Notes under the pieces: generated by a model
The model's database searches: none
What the model saw: only the letters and a program-made list of their open reading frames with translations
Told to the model about the DNA's origin: nothing
Source: Acanthosoma haemorrhoidale
Taxonomy: Eukaryota > Arthropoda > Insecta > Hemiptera > Acanthosomatidae
Length of the DNA stretch: 64,000 nt
Direction of reading: 5' to 3'
Assembly: GCA_930367205.1 (NCBI GenBank)
Contig: CAKNEZ010000003.1
Location: 124,001-188,000, forward strand
In this document: positions 49,262 through 61,249 of the stretch, piece after piece
Layout of the letters: each line of letters starts with the position of its first letter
How positions within the stretch are numbered: position 1 is the first letter of the stretch
Position numbers and translations under genes: made by a program

Positions 49262-50262
49262 GCCACCCAGGAGTAAGAGCAAGTCGGAAGATGATGAGCC
49301 AGAGGTTTTTTTGGCCGGGTATGAACGCTGACGTGGCTCGATGGGCGCGATGTTGTATAGCATGCCAGACCTCAAAAATACACCGTCACACCATCACCCC
49401 TCCAGGGCGATTCGCGGACGCGGGAAAGTTCGAGCACGTGCATATCGATCTCGTAGGACCACTGCCAACGTCAGAGGGGAAGCGATACATCCTCACCATG
49501 ATTGACCGAGCCACGGGATGGCCGGAAGCAATCCCACTTGGCAACATGGAAGCTACCACCGTAGCCGACGCCTTCTTTAGTGGCTGGGTCGCCAGGTTCG
49601 GCACACCTATGCGAATAACGACTGACTAAGGCCGCCAGTTTGAATCAGACCTGTTTACGAGGCTAACTCGCCTCCTGGGTGTCGAGAGAATACGGACTAC
49701 CGCCTACCATCCACAGTCAAACTGCCGAATTGAACGATGGCACCGCTCGCTTAAAGCCACACTAACCGCCCATTCACAACACCGTCAGTGGACGCGAAGC
49801 CTGCCAGCAGTCCTGCTCGGCCTACGAAGTGTAATCAAAGAGGACCTAGGGTGCAGTGTCGCCGAGCGAACATACCAAAAACCCTTGCGCCTTCCCGGAG
49901 AATACTTTACACCAACACGAGTAGATCTTGACGTCCGACGCGACATCACTCAGCACTGGAAAGACACGAGGAAGACGTTCGTAGCAAGGACCTCAACAAC
50001 TGCAACTGACGTTTTCGTTCGACAAGAACACCGGCGTAGCCTAGAACCGGCTTATACTGGCCCGCACCTCGTAGTCAGCAGGAAGAATTAAACCTTGGTC
50101 ATAAGGGCAGATAATAAAGAGACTCGCATCTCCCTAGACCGTGTAAAGCCAGCCTATTTGCTAGACACAGCCGAAAGTTTACCTACACCGGGTGAACCAG
50201 AGGAATTAGGAAACCCTCCACCACCATACCTCTGCACAAGGAGTGCGGTAGCACGACAGTAA
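49213..50262 (+). pseudogene. L integrase, with stops
   Basis: HSLSHPGVRASRKMM with CCIACQTSK (HHCC finger), VHIDLVGPLP (first Asp), MRITTD ending in a TAA at 49627-49629 where DQGRQF would be expected, then AYHPQSNCRIERWH (Glu) in the same frame and RKN followed by another TAA near 50089, then the C-terminal RISLDRVKPAYLL. The catalytic residues remain but the nonsense codons abolish translation. Confidence 0.88.
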
Positions 50263-50825
50263 ATATAAAATAAACTCACTGATAAAATATAAATTAATAA
50301 TTTTTTTTTTCTCTCTGTTGTAGGTTGTTTCGAAAGATACGCTTTAATAATTTTTATTAGAACCGAAAGTTCGCACTTGCTACTTTAAGTCATTTTATAT
50401 CACATGTTTTTTTTTGTTTTTTTTTTTTTTCTCTCGCGCGTAAATGTTAACAGCGATCAATGGGCCACAACAATTGTAAAATAATGTCTGTCAAACGTGT
50501 ACGTAAATATGTATATATTAATACTTTTAACTGTCTGTAATTGTTACATTTTAATGAGTTAACTGGGTACGTTATCAAGTAAAACAGTGATTCTTTTATT
50601 GTCATCTATGTGAACGATAATATTGTTTGTAATGTATATATTTAATTGTCTATTTGTAATAATTGTTTGACAAAAATGTTCCAATGTACACAAATGTGTA
50701 AGCATGTTTGATAGAAGTATGTTTGTATCATGTACGTTTTTATTATGTAATGTAAGCCAATGTAAAAAAAAAAAAAAAAAAAAACTATCAATAATTACCG
50801 AGTGTAGGACAATTTGGGGGAGCCA
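50263..50825 (+). other. 3' untranslated part of L
   Basis: AT-rich, with T runs near 50300 and 50410-50430 and an A run at about 50764-50783. No gene seen. GGGGGAG at 50816-50822 next to the LTR is the probable polypurine tract. Confidence 0.6.
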
Positions 50826-51508
50826 TGTAGCGTAGCAATAAATATATGTAAATCACCCTACACTCGGGCTAGTAATGTATTATAATATAATGTAAATCTT
50901 GTAAGCTTATTTGGAATAAATCAGGGTCGCGGCACGTGGTAGGAGGCAGGCAGACATTCGAGCACCGACAGACGGCAATAAACCAAGAGAATTAGCCACC
51001 TGACTGCCATATACCCTAGGGAAAGGACACTCACCCCTATTAGAATAGGCCTTCAGTCCCTTATAGCAACCATGAAAAACACACCCTTTTATTCCAACGG
51101 CCCCATAACGAAGAGGCACTGGGCACCTGCATATCGTAAAACATACCCCTGTCAGCAACTGCACCTCTCACAAGGTAAGGGAATATGGTATAAAAAGGCC
51201 AGGAAATAAAGGGCTGAACCTACTCTCTCTCTGCTGTCCTATGAGTCGCCACGCTGTCTCACACCTGCCGCCTCAGCCTACCAAACTGCCGTGCCCCGTT
51301 TGAACTCTGAACCGGTATTATCTTTTATGCTACCTCTCTACCTTTTTCTTTTGAACATAGTGTCTTGTCGGGACACATTTCTATCAATAAATGGTGTCAG
51401 ATATTAAAATGCCGACATGGAACAATGGTCCATGTTATAAACTACGTCAATCCGCACTTGTCACCAGGGCTAGAGTGATCAGGCACTCCCCTAGTGACGC
51501 CCCCGACA
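50826..51508 (+). repeat. 3' LTR of L
   Basis: 683 bp; TATAAAAA at 51189-51196. A minus-strand frame of 85 codons within it, and its counterpart in the 5' LTR, are not considered genes. Confidence 0.93.
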
Positions 51509-51665
51509 ACAATCTTAGGATTACAATCTTAGGATGATACTAATTAGGCCTTATCGTTACTCTTGAAATCTTTTCGGTCGCCTTACCACTCTTCCTGCTC
51601 TAGTTTGGTAACCTTCAGGGTTGTTAACAAAATTATTAGTAGCTTCCTGGCCAAACATATTATCT

Positions 51666-52750
51666 TCAAGAGTTTTTCATTATTTTTTCATCACAATTTT
51701 CATTATATTCTAAATCATCATCATTATAATTTGTTTCAGCTAAAGGGGCTTTACAATCTTTATTATATCTATTTAAATCTGCCTCAAACATTAGTCGTTT
51801 CTTAAATCTCCTAATAAACCTAGAATTTCTCCTGTATCTTTTTCCATTAATATCAACTATATAAGATCGAAAATATATTTTTTTCACAATGTACCCTAGA
51901 GCCCATAACTTAGTAAATTTATTTTGAACCAGCACAGGTTCCTGTGCAACAAAATTATCAGGAGTTTTAGAACCTTTATTATAAACATGTTCCTGCTTAT
52001 CTTTTTGCGCACCACTAAAATTATTATTTACATAAGCTGTTGCAAGAAGGTCATTCTTTCGAATTGGTAATTTGGTTCTTAGATTCCTACTCATTAATAA
52101 TTGAGAAGGAGAACTATTCAAACCTGCCGCTGGCGAGCTTCTGTAATTTAATAGGTACAAATTAAAATCTTGGCCACTAATCTGGCATTATTTCAACATA
52201 GATTTGACAATACCAACATATTTTTCTGTGAGACCATTACTCTGAGGATAGTGAGGGCTTACTGTTTTAATTTCTGTCACCCATTGTTGAGCAAAATTTG
52301 GAAATTCTGCAGAACCAAATGGGTTGTTGTCTGCAATAATGATCCTAGGAATCCCCGATCTCCCAAAAATTGGCTTAATTTACATTATGATGGTTGAACT
52401 GGATATATCTTTTATAGGAATTACTTCCATCCATCTGGAGTAGTAATCAACAAGGATTAAAAAATTCTTTCTATCGAATTCAGCTATGTCAAGCCTAACC
52501 TTATAAAAAGGGATATTCGGATTATCATGAGAGAGCAGCTCTTATTTTATCTTGCTCCTTTGAAATGTTTCACTCACTATACAGCCCGACACCAAACCTA
52601 CGATATCAGACATTATCCCTGTCCAATAAAAAAAATTCTTAACTGTGTTCTTTATTTTGTTTAAACCTAAATGGGTCTAATGAAAGAGATCCAGGATAAA
52701 CCGCCTCAATGCAACCAGAACAATCAACCTATTCTCTAAATATAATAAAC
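51666..52750 (-). pseudogene. K integrase core and C-terminus
   Basis: Minus strand: a decayed core with RIIIADNNPFG and VSPHYPQSNGL-like residues (52400-52200), then an open C-terminal piece with YLLNYRSSPAAGLNSSPSQL, VLVQNKFTKLWALG and YIVDINGKRYRRNSRFIRR. It aligns with the I integrase (58822-59943). Stops split the core. Confidence 0.8.
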
Positions 52751-52756
52751 CATTTT

Positions 52757-52961
52757 TGATAAAGGATCAGGAAGGTGGCTTTAGGAATACTCATTATAAT
52801 CACAGCTTGAATATAAACTCATATTTAATAAAGAACTGTACGGAATACATGTGGTCAGACGAAACGAAAGTAGCTAACAACAAGGAGAGGTTACAGACAG
52901 TGTTGTCACCAAAGACATACATAATCGACAGTGTTGACATGGCATATTTTTATCATTAACA
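52757..52961 (-). repeat. 3' LTR of J
   Basis: TGATAAAGGATCAGG...TCATTAACA on plus; the following CTTCCCCCAAAAA is the polypurine tract in minus sense (TTTTTGGGGGAAG). Confidence 0.9.
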
Positions 52962-53036
52962 CTTCCCCCAAAAATATATAATGCCAACACACTCACTGAC
53001 TCTACACCAATATACACAACGAACGACCACACACAA

Positions 53037-55819
53037 CTAGTCACTCCCGCACTGCATAGCACACACTCCAAGAAGACTGCGAAGAGCTTCAAATTGTGGC
53101 CGAGGCAAAGGTTTCGTCAAGATGTCCGCCAACTGCTCCGATGATGAAATAGCTTCAACTGAGATCAGTCCTGACTCCTCCTTTTCCCTAACAAACTTAA
53201 TTTGGATATCAATGTGCTTTGTCCGACTGTAGAATAAAGGGTTTTTAAGAAGTTGAATAGCACCATGGTTGTCCACTCGAAGTATGGGTGGTTTCTTCAG
53301 CAATCCAATCTCACTGTAGATTCGTACCAGCCAAACAGCTTCCCCACAGCCAAATTCACTGCAACAAATTCTGCCTCCGTCGTTGACTTGGCGACACTCC
53401 TTTGTTTCTTACTCATCCAAGAAACAGGTCCTCCGGAATATCGAAAGAGAACACCAGAGGTTGATCTTCTCGTAACCACATGACCAGCGTAATCCGAATC
53501 AGAAAATCCTTCATAGCAGGCCTCTCCTTTGCCATAGTATATTCCATAATTTTGTGTCCTTTCAAATACCTTAACACTCTCTTCACCATCTCCTAATCGT
53601 CCACAGTTGGAGACTCCACCCTTTGAGAGAGACTGATGACAGGAGATGTCCGGTCTAGTTCCAATCGAGAGATAAAGTAAAGAACCAATAGCTTCACGGT
53701 ATGGCACATTTTCCTCTAATTTCTTGCTAGAACTAATAAATTCACCCTTTTTAATTGGTTTTGAAACCGGGTGCGAATTTTCCATCCGAAATCTGCTTAG
53801 AGTTTTACGAGTGTAAGCCTCTTGATTTATAAAAATGGTTCCATCCTTGAAATGTTTAATCTCGATTCCAAGATAATGTTTGGCTTCAGTGATATTTACT
53901 TTAAAAGTTTTACGCAAAGCATTTAAAAATTTCTCCAACTGTGAAATACTTTTCGATGCTACCAAGCCATCATCCACATGAATTGTTATAATAAGTGATT
54001 TATTGGTACTTACAAAAAGACAGGGATCATTCTCACTTTGCTTGAGATCACATTCCTCGAGAAAATTTGTGAATTTCCTGTTCCAACAACGGGATGCCTG
54101 ACGTAGACCGTATAGACTTTTGCGTAGGAGACACACCCTACCCGAGCCATCATCAAACCCTTCGGGTTGTTTCATATAAATTTGTTTGTTCAGTTCTCCA
54201 TACAGAAAGGCACTCTTGATATCAAACTGCTTCAAGTGAAGTCCGTCCTGTGCACTGGCACCAAGCACAGCCCTGATAGTATCCCATCTAATGGTTGGAC
54301 TAAAGGTTTCAGAGAAATCAACTCCTGGTTGTTGAGAAAAACCTTTCGCGACTAATCGAGCCTTGTAACGCTCTACAATATCATCAGGATCATATTTTAC
54401 CTTGTAGACCCAACGACAATCTTTTATCTTCTTCCCCGCTAAGAACCTTCTTTTCCATGTGATCTTGGACTTCTTCCGAGTTTGCTTGTTCCCCAACTTC
54501 CCTTGAAATACCTTCTTCCTCACCTGAAATAAGCGCTAAGTACTCAAAGACATCCCTTGACAGCACAACTTCGGAATCTTCAGGAATCCATACTCGATAA
54601 CCATCTTGATCACCGCAGTACCCAACAAGGAAACCTTTCTTTGCTTTATTGTGAAATTTTCTCCTTTTCTCCTTAGGAATATGCACAAAGCACTCAGTGC
54701 CAAATATTTTAAGATGCTTTATTGAGGCTTTTTTACCGCACCAAACTTCATAAGGTGAATCACCACTAGTGGAGGATGGACCTGTCCTATTTATGACATA
54801 AGCAGCAGTCATAACTGCCTCCGCCCACAGTTTTTCTGGGAAGCCCGATTCATGCAGCATAGTTCTTGCTGACTCCACAAGGGTTCGGTTTTCCCTCTCT
54901 GCCGAACCATTTTGCTCCGGTGTATAGGGCATAGAGGTGCGATGGTACATGCCATGGTCCCTAGTTATTATTTGTACATCCCTATTTATGAATTCTTTTC
55001 CATTATCGGTTAATAATTCCTTGACAGTATGTCCAATAGTTTTCACCTCCGCCAAGAATTGCTATAATTTATCCATCACTTCAGATTTCTCTTTTAGAAA
55101 ATAGACCGTCCGATACTTAGAAAATTCATCCTTTAAGAATAAAAAGTATCTACTTCCACCCGCTGACAGAGTGGGCATAGGTCCACAGACGTCTGCATTT
55201 ATTCTATCCCCCGGACTGGAGACTTGTTCCTTTCTCTTGCCAAAGCTTAACCTATGCATCTTTCCAATTATGCATGCATCACAAAAGTCTGAAGATACTT
55301 GGCCACCAAAGTTTACACCACTAAGTTTTAAAAATTCTGCGACATACCTCTTATTCTGGTGGCCCATCCGTTCGTGCCAGGTCTGCAATGTATCTTCAAC
55401 TGCCAGTTGAGCCTCTGCAGAGTAGACTGGGATAACCCTCATGTTCATGGTAAATAAACCACCGGTCCTGGTTGATTGTGCTGCCAGTCGACCATCCTTT
55501 AACAATGAACATTCATTATTACTAAATGTTGTTACATGTCTTTTATCGAGAGCTGATGTAAGGGAAAACAAATTTTTATCAGCATCTGGCACGCACCATA
55601 CATCCTGCAAATAACCACCAATCCATTTACCATCAATAAACATTTCAACATTAATGTTACCTTGTCCATAAGCCTTCATGGTCTGTCCGTTACCGACTTG
55701 GACATATTTCTCCGCTGGAAAGGGTTCGAAAGTAGCAAACTAATCCTTCCTCATGGACATATGATGAGTAGCACCGGAATCAGTGATCCATGGAGCGTTC
55801 AAGTCACCCTCAGCTATAC
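53037..55819 (-). pseudogene. J Pol, most of it
   Basis: Minus strand from the right: protease WITDSGATHHM near 55780, a stop near 55741, WHERMGHQNKRYVAEFL and DACIIGKMHRL (integrase finger), DVCGPMPT (first Asp), a break near 55060, LLTDNGKEFIN (second Asp) and PEQNGSAERENRT (Glu), a break near 54450, RT with CRWVYKVKYDP, FDIKSAFLYGEL and HVDDGLVAS, GTRPDISC, then a break near 53300 and the RNase H end with DNHGAIQLLKNP and RTKHIDI. A typical copia Pol with four breaks. Confidence 0.9.
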
Positions 55820-55981
55820 TGTTAGGTTGGTAACATTTGTAAGTTATAACCTGAACCTGGTTGTTACCTCCAGAGCTTTGTATGTATATAAACCGATTGC
55901 TAATGTTGTGATGCGTGTGTGAACTGATTAATAAACTTGGTTCTTTTGTTAACTTGTGTTGTTACTTATTACATCCAAACA
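55820..55981 (+). repeat. 5' LTR of I
   Basis: TGTTAGGTTGG...ATCCAAACA. TATATAAA near 55885 is a plausible TATA box and AATAAA lies near 55930. The tRNA-Ser-type primer site TGGCGCAGTCG starts at 55982. Confidence 0.92.
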
Positions 55982-56030
55982 TGGCGCAGTCGTTTTAGTT
56001 TAAACTGAACAAACGGACGTGATATTAGCC

Positions 56031-56631
56031 ATGGAGTTCAACAAACCTTCAGAATTCGACGTCAACGTGGATAACCTCTCCGAGAGCTTTAGAAGATTCC
56101 GGACTGAAATAGAAGTTTATTTTGTAGCCACAGAGACTGAGAAGAAATCGCGAGAGGTCCAAGTAGCGAGACTGAAAAACTTATTGGGATCCGATGGTTT
56201 AAAACTTTACTCCACAATCACGACGTTAAAACCAGGTAATGAAACAGTAATTTCTATTTTAGACGTCCTAGAAAAGCATTGCACCCCACGGAAAAATGAG
56301 ACAATGGTGATTTATAAATTTTTTAGCAGAAAGCAAGCAGCAAATGAACCATTTGAACGGTATTTTACTGATCTAAAATCACTAGTAGCGCCTTGTGAAT
56401 TCGGTGAACAAGAAGAAAAATTGCTAAAATCCCAAATAATTCTTGGACTTTATGACAAAAGTACTCAAGAAAGACTTTTGAGAGAGGACCCTTTATTGGA
56501 AAAAACAGTTAATTTTTTATAAAACAGTCGAGATGGCAGAGCTCAACATGAAAATTTTAAAAGCACCACCTCCAGTGAAAACATCGATTGATACGTCGAC
56601 GGAGATACTCTAAGTAAATCGGAAGCCACAA
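56031..56631 (+). pseudogene. I Gag, N-terminal part
   Basis: ATG at 56031 (MEFNKPSEFDVNV); the earlier ATG at the primer site stops after five codons. ETEVYF-like EIEVYFVATETEKK, KNETMVIYKFFSRKQAANE and RLLREDPLLEK match H Gag. A T-run indel near 56510 ends the frame, and a TAA near 56612 lies in the continuing frame. Confidence 0.85.
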
Positions 56632-58794
56632 ATGAAAAGACCACCAGAGCTCCGGGACCGTCAGGATAGTTTATATGCTTGTGATCGCTGTGGCTTCAAC
56701 CACGCTAAAGGACGGTGCCCAGCATTTGGTAAGCAGTGTTCCTACTGTAAAAAATTCAATCATTTTGCAAAACAATGCATCGGAAATAAGCGTAATAATC
56801 GCATTCGACTGGCTCATGAAGTGGTGGAGTTGAGTAATGATGTTTTTAAGTTGGATTCTTTAAACCTGTGTGCCTGTGATGCTATCACTCAGGGGAAAGA
56901 TGAATGGCTGGCCTTGCTTAAAATTAACGATCAACCGATTGAATTTAAACTCGATACTGGATCCCAAGTTAATGTTATAACAACTACTGCTCTTCAGAAA
57001 CTTGATGCTGGCTTAAATATAAGAAAAACTGATGTACTTCTTGAATCCTTTGGTGGATTTGTTGTTCGACCGATCGGCTCTGTTGATCTTGATCTTAAAA
57101 AAGACAGTGTGAAAATAAACGCCCCGTTCATGATTGTGAATGATGACAGAACACCACTTCTGGGACTACGTTCGTGTGTTGAGCTTGGACTTCTTCGTCG
57201 GATAGACAAGGTTACTGTCCCAGTCGATGATTTTCTCAAACAGAATCAGGATGTCTTCAGTGGACTAGGATGCTTCCCAGACATATGCAAGTTAAAACTC
57301 AGTAAAGATGCTACTCCTAAGGCAAATCCAGGTCGTAGAGTTCCTTATAAAATAAAGAATAAATTAAAAACTTGCTTAGATGATTTATTGCATGCAAACA
57401 TAATAGAGCGAGTGGATGAGCCTTGTGAGTGGATTAATAATCTTGTGATTGTAGAAAAACCTGACTCTTCACTAAGGTTGTGCATTGACCCCCAACACTT
57501 GAATAAGTATTTGGTTAGAGACTATTATGAAATTCCTACCTTAGAGGAAATAAGTTTGAAACTGGCTAACAAAAGTCACTTCTGTCTTTTCGATTTAAAA
57601 AGTGGGTTTCATCGAATTAGACTAGATGAGGAATCCGGTAAGTTATGTTGTTTTAGTACACCATTTGGCGTTTTTAAATATCTAAGAGCCCCTTTTGGTT
57701 TGGCAGTTTTGCCAGAATTCTTCCAAAAACTAACATATAAGTATTTCGGTCACATAAAGAATGTTTTAGTTTATTTCGATGACATTTTGTGTTGTGCTAA
57801 CTCTGAGGAGGAGCTTAGGCAGACAGTTGGGGAGGTTGTTTCTGTGGCTAGAAAATACAATATTAAATTCAATTCTGAGAAAGTTCAATATTTTGTTAAC
57901 GAAGTCAAATATCTCGGGTTTTTATTTAATAAGCATGGTCATAGACCTGACTCGCAAAGAATTCAATCAATAATAAATTTAGAGCCACCAAAAAATGTTA
58001 AAGATCTTCAAAAAATTTTGGGAATGGTTAATTTTTTAAGAAACTTCATACCTAATCTCTCTGATTTAATAGCCCCTTTTACATCCTTGCTTAAAAAAGA
58101 ATCCGTTTGGCTTTGGACTAAATCTCATGATGAAAATTTTAATAAATTAAAATCTGTTATCTCAAATATAACATTACTTGCTTCTTTTGACCCTGTTAAG
58201 ACCATTGAGATACAAGCTGACTCTAGTAATTATGCTGTTGGTTGCTCATTAATACAAGAAGGAAAGCCTGTTTTGTATGCTAGCAGAACTCTAACTGCTT
58301 GTGAACAAGAATATGCACAAATTGAAAAAGAACTCCTTGCTATAACATTTGCATTCAAAAAACTCCACAACTTTGTTTATGGACACCCTAATGTGATTGT
58401 TTACACAGATCATGCTCCCCTAACGTCTATTATACAAAAGGATATCAACAAAATAAAAAAAAATCGACTCAGACGGCTTAGATTGAAAATTTTACCATAT
58501 AACTTTGAGCTTAAGTATCTCCCAGGGAGGTCTATGGTTATTGCTGACTTATTGTCAAGGAATATTATTGCAGGAAATGTTGCAGATGATGCGTCAATGA
58601 GGGATGTTGTACACACCGTAGGTGTTTTATATGATTGCTCTGACCAGCAACTTATACATTTAAAATCCGAAACAAATTTGGATGAAACGTTAAATCAAAT
58701 TATCAAGTACTACAGTAGTGGTTGGCCAAAATCTCTAAAATGTAGTGGAGATCTAGCTCATTATTTTAATATAAGAAATAGTATCACAGTATAA
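56632..58794 (+). CDS. I Gag end and Pol (knuckles, protease, RT, RNase H)
   Basis: 720 codons open. Knuckles CDRCGFNHAKGRC and CSYCKKFNHFAKQC; protease FKLDTGSQVNVI; RT with LRLCIDPQHLNKYL, CLFDLKSGFHRIRL, VYFDDILCC (FDD in place of the usual YxDD, with both Asp kept) and LGFLFNKHGHRPD; RNase H with QADSSNYAVGCSL, IEKELLAITFAF, YTDHAPLTS and IADLLSRNI. It ends at a TAA (58792-58794) in the RNase H to integrase linker; the same frame reopens at once. Confidence 0.9.
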   Translation: MKRPPELRDRQDSLYACDRCGFNHAKGRCPAFGKQCSYCKKFNHFAKQCIGNKRNNRIRLAHEVVELSNDVFKLDSLNLCACDAITQGKDEWLALLKINDQPIEFKLDTGSQVNVITTTALQKLDAGLNIRKTDVLLESFGGFVVRPIGSVDLDLKKDSVKINAPFMIVNDDRTPLLGLRSCVELGLLRRIDKVTVPVDDFLKQNQDVFSGLGCFPDICKLKLSKDATPKANPGRRVPYKIKNKLKTCLDDLLHANIIERVDEPCEWINNLVIVEKPDSSLRLCIDPQHLNKYLVRDYYEIPTLEEISLKLANKSHFCLFDLKSGFHRIRLDEESGKLCCFSTPFGVFKYLRAPFGLAVLPEFFQKLTYKYFGHIKNVLVYFDDILCCANSEEELRQTVGEVVSVARKYNIKFNSEKVQYFVNEVKYLGFLFNKHGHRPDSQRIQSIINLEPPKNVKDLQKILGMVNFLRNFIPNLSDLIAPFTSLLKKESVWLWTKSHDENFNKLKSVISNITLLASFDPVKTIEIQADSSNYAVGCSLIQEGKPVLYASRTLTACEQEYAQIEKELLAITFAFKKLHNFVYGHPNVIVYTDHAPLTSIIQKDINKIKKNRLRRLRLKILPYNFELKYLPGRSMVIADLLSRNIIAGNVADDASMRDVVHTVGVLYDCSDQQLIHLKSETNLDETLNQIIKYYSSGWPKSLKCSGDLAHYFNIRNSITV

Positions 58795-59943
58795 AATGGC
58801 TTAATATATTATGATGAAAGGTTGGTTGTTCCCCCGTTGTGTAGAAAAAACATTTTGAACTTACTGCATGAAACACATCTTAGCCTTAACAAGATCAAGG
58901 AAAAAATAAAACAATTCTTTTACTGGCCTGGCATTCTGTCTGATGTGACAAACCTTGTAAATTCTTGTACCGTTTGTCAAAGATTCCAAAGGTCCAATAT
59001 TAAAGAACCTCTGCTCCCTCATGAGATACCACCCATCCCATTCTATAAAGTTGGTATGGATATTCTTGAATTTCGTAACATGCACTATTTGGTTGTGGTG
59101 GACTACTATTCTAGATGGGTTGAGTTAAAGAAACTCAAAGACAAAACGTCATCGTCATTAATAGAGTGTCTAAAGCCAATTTTCGCCTCTTACGGAATCC
59201 CCAAAATCATAGTCGCTGACAATAATCCATTTAGCTCTTTTGAATTTCAAAAATTTTCAGACCAGTGGAATTTCGTCATAACAACATCGAGTCCCCATTA
59301 TCCCAAAAGTAACGGTCTTGCAGAAAAAGCAGTAGGGTTGATGAAATCCATGCTAAAAAAATGTCACCATGAAAATGATGACTTAGATCTATATTTACTT
59401 AACTACAGAAATTCTCCTGTTGCAGGATTACAATATTCACCTTCCCAACTCCTTCAGAGTAGGACTCTTAGATCAAAACTTCCTATAAGAGATAGCTGTC
59501 TGGCACCTCATGTTGTTGATGATCCACAAGTTTATGATAAAAATTCTCAAAAGACCTATTATAATGAGCACAGCAGAAAATCAGTAGAATTTAATGAGGG
59601 TGATAATGTTTTAGTACAAGACAAGTATACTAAGTTGTGGGAAAGAGCACTCATTGTTAAAAAGCTTAAATTTAGGTCATATTTGCTAAACATTAACGGC
59701 AAAATCTATAGGCGCAATTCAGTATTTATTAAGAAATACAATGCTCCTCCATCAGAGAATGCTGAATACAAACATAAAGATTTTGATTTTGACGAAACTG
59801 TTGATGTCTCGAATAATGTAAACATACATAGGACTGTTGAAGATTTAAATAACTCTGGTTGTTCCTTGCCATTGAATTTACCTGACTCTATTACTACTAG
59901 ATCAGGTAGAGTAATTAAAAAACCAGAAAGGTTAGATTTGTAA
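58795..59943 (+). CDS. I integrase
   Basis: In the same frame as the previous piece, after one nonsense codon. HETHLSLNKIKEKI with CTVCQRFQRS (finger), VGMDILEF (first Asp), IIVADNNPF (second Asp), YPKSNGLAEKAV (Glu), C-terminal VLVQDKYTKLWERA and a last ITTRSGRVIKKPERLDL. The core DDE residues are present. Confidence 0.9.
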   Translation, partial: NGLIYYDERLVVPPLCRKNILNLLHETHLSLNKIKEKIKQFFYWPGILSDVTNLVNSCTVCQRFQRSNIKEPLLPHEIPPIPFYKVGMDILEFRNMHYLVVVDYYSRWVELKKLKDKTSSSLIECLKPIFASYGIPKIIVADNNPFSSFEFQKFSDQWNFVITTSSPHYPKSNGLAEKAVGLMKSMLKKCHHENDDLDLYLLNYRNSPVAGLQYSPSQLLQSRTLRSKLPIRDSCLAPHVVDDPQVYDKNSQKTYYNEHSRKSVEFNEGDNVLVQDKYTKLWERALIVKKLKFRSYLLNINGKIYRRNSVFIKKYNAPPSENAEYKHKDFDFDETVDVSNNVNIHRTVEDLNNSGCSLPLNLPDSITTRSGRVIKKPERLDL

Positions 59944-60146
59944 TGTTTGTATTTGTAAGCTCTTGCTCTGTAATTTTGTGGTTAAATCTTTATTTTCTAA
60001 TAAGTATTTTTTTTATTATTCTTTATTTTATTGTATTTACTTCCAAATAATTTGTTACAAATTAGATCATAAGTTACATACTATATGAACATGATTGTAA
60101 TGTATACTATATTTTTATTTTTGTATTTAAAACTTAAGGAGGGGGA
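59944..60146 (+). other. 3' untranslated part of I
   Basis: AT-rich, no gene; ends with the polypurine tract. Confidence 0.7.
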
Positions 60147-60299
60147 TGTTAGGTTGGTAACATTTGTAAGTTATAACCTGAGCCTGGTTGTTACCTCCAG
60201 AGCTTTGTATGTATATAAACCGATTGCTAATGTTGTGATGCGTGTGTGAACTGATTAATAAACTTGTTAACTTGTGTTGTTACTTATTACATCCAAACA
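60147..60299 (+). repeat. 3' LTR of I
   Basis: Lacks GGTTCTTTT present in the 5' LTR near 55938; otherwise nearly the same. Confidence 0.92.
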
Positions 60300-60303
60300 A
60301 TAC

Positions 60304-61176
60304 TACAGACAAAAGCACCACCACATTTAGGAAATGAATGTTTCTTTGGGCAATTCTTTTTAAAATGACCTTGCTGGTGACAACGATAGCATTTCAGTGT
60401 TAAATTACTGTCCTTAGGTGGAATTTTGTCTTCTTTATAATTTTGACTTTTATAATTGTGAAAAGAGGACTTACCCGCATTACTATGCTTCACATAAAAG
60501 GCAGCTGACGTACCACTAGCACCTTCTGACCTCTCATTCATTCTCATTTCCACAACACAGAGCCTTTCTCTCAGTAGATTTAAGTTCCTCTGCTCCTTGG
60601 GGACAGATTCCCAAGCATTTATAAACTCATGGTATTCTGAAGGCATAGTATTTAGAACCCTATTTAAGAACAGAGAGTCCGGCAATTTAACTTTGTCTTC
60701 TTTCCAGGTTTCATCGCATAACTCCTGCCATAATTTTTCTAGCTTTGCAATATGCTTGGCTATAGAGTCACCAGATTCCTTCTCCTTAATACAAAAAAAA
60801 TGATTAAATAGTCTGTCTTGCCTTTGCTCTGTCCTCTGCTCATAAACACTATAGAGTTTTTCCCACATAGATTTGGCGTTTGTACACATATTAACAAGTT
60901 GTCTTACCTGACTTAATAATGAAGAAACTATTGTATTTTGCGCCATATACTCCAATTTGTTTAAAGCCTCAACCTTCTTAATATGGTCCGTTTGATCATC
61001 AGTAGGAATTGGCTTCTCCGGGTATACAAGTTTTCCTTCCACAGCGTCCTTAACTCCATGAACCTGAAGCTGAATTTTACCTGGAATTTCCAGTCTATCC
61101 AATTGGACTGTCCCTCCAATTTATCAATAGCAACCCTCGATGTTTCCATTTCGTCTGAGCTCAAGTCCAATCCCAC
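60304..61176 (-). pseudogene. J Gag
   Basis: Start near 61176 or the in-frame METSRVAIDKL, then a shift near 61100 into an open frame: LLSQVRQLVNMCTNAKSMW, DRLFNHFFCIKEKESGDSI and HEFINAWESVPKEQ are typical UBN2-type copia Gag, followed by the CCHC knuckle CYRCHQQGHFKKNC. The 5' end of Pol is separated from it by element I (TSD ATAC at 55816-55819 and 60300-60303). Confidence 0.88.
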
Positions 61177-61233
61177 TAACTTTTAGAACACTTCAACAAA
61201 CTATCAGAACACTTCAAACGTTCACGTTCCCGT

Positions 61234-61249
61234 CACAGGGGCCATAACC
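61234..61249 (-). other. Copia-type primer-binding site of J
   Basis: In minus sense the LTR end is followed by AGGTTATGGCCCCTGTG, close to the GGTTATGGGCCC found in copia elements, which is complementary to the anticodon-stem region of initiator tRNA-Met. Confidence 0.65.

Larger units (their letters stand above)
45613..51508 (+). mobile_element. Ty3/gypsy element L with long LTRs
   Basis: 5,896 bp, plus strand, 684/683-bp LTRs with a modest number of differences, target duplication ACAAT (45608-45612 and 51509-51513). Gag-Pol has two frame breaks at the start, a break between RNase H and integrase, and nonsense codons in integrase. More GC-rich than its neighbours. Lineage shared with C. 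Confidence 0.93.
55820..60299 (+). mobile_element. Ty3/gypsy (Mag lineage) element I, inside J
   Basis: 4,480 bp, plus strand. LTRs of 162 bp (55820-55981) and 153 bp (60147-60299), differing by a 9-bp indel and about one base. Target duplication ATAC. Primer site TGGCGCAGTCG as in H. Polypurine GGAGGGGGA before the 3' LTR. Gag is broken, RT is open, integrase follows a nonsense codon. Confidence 0.93.
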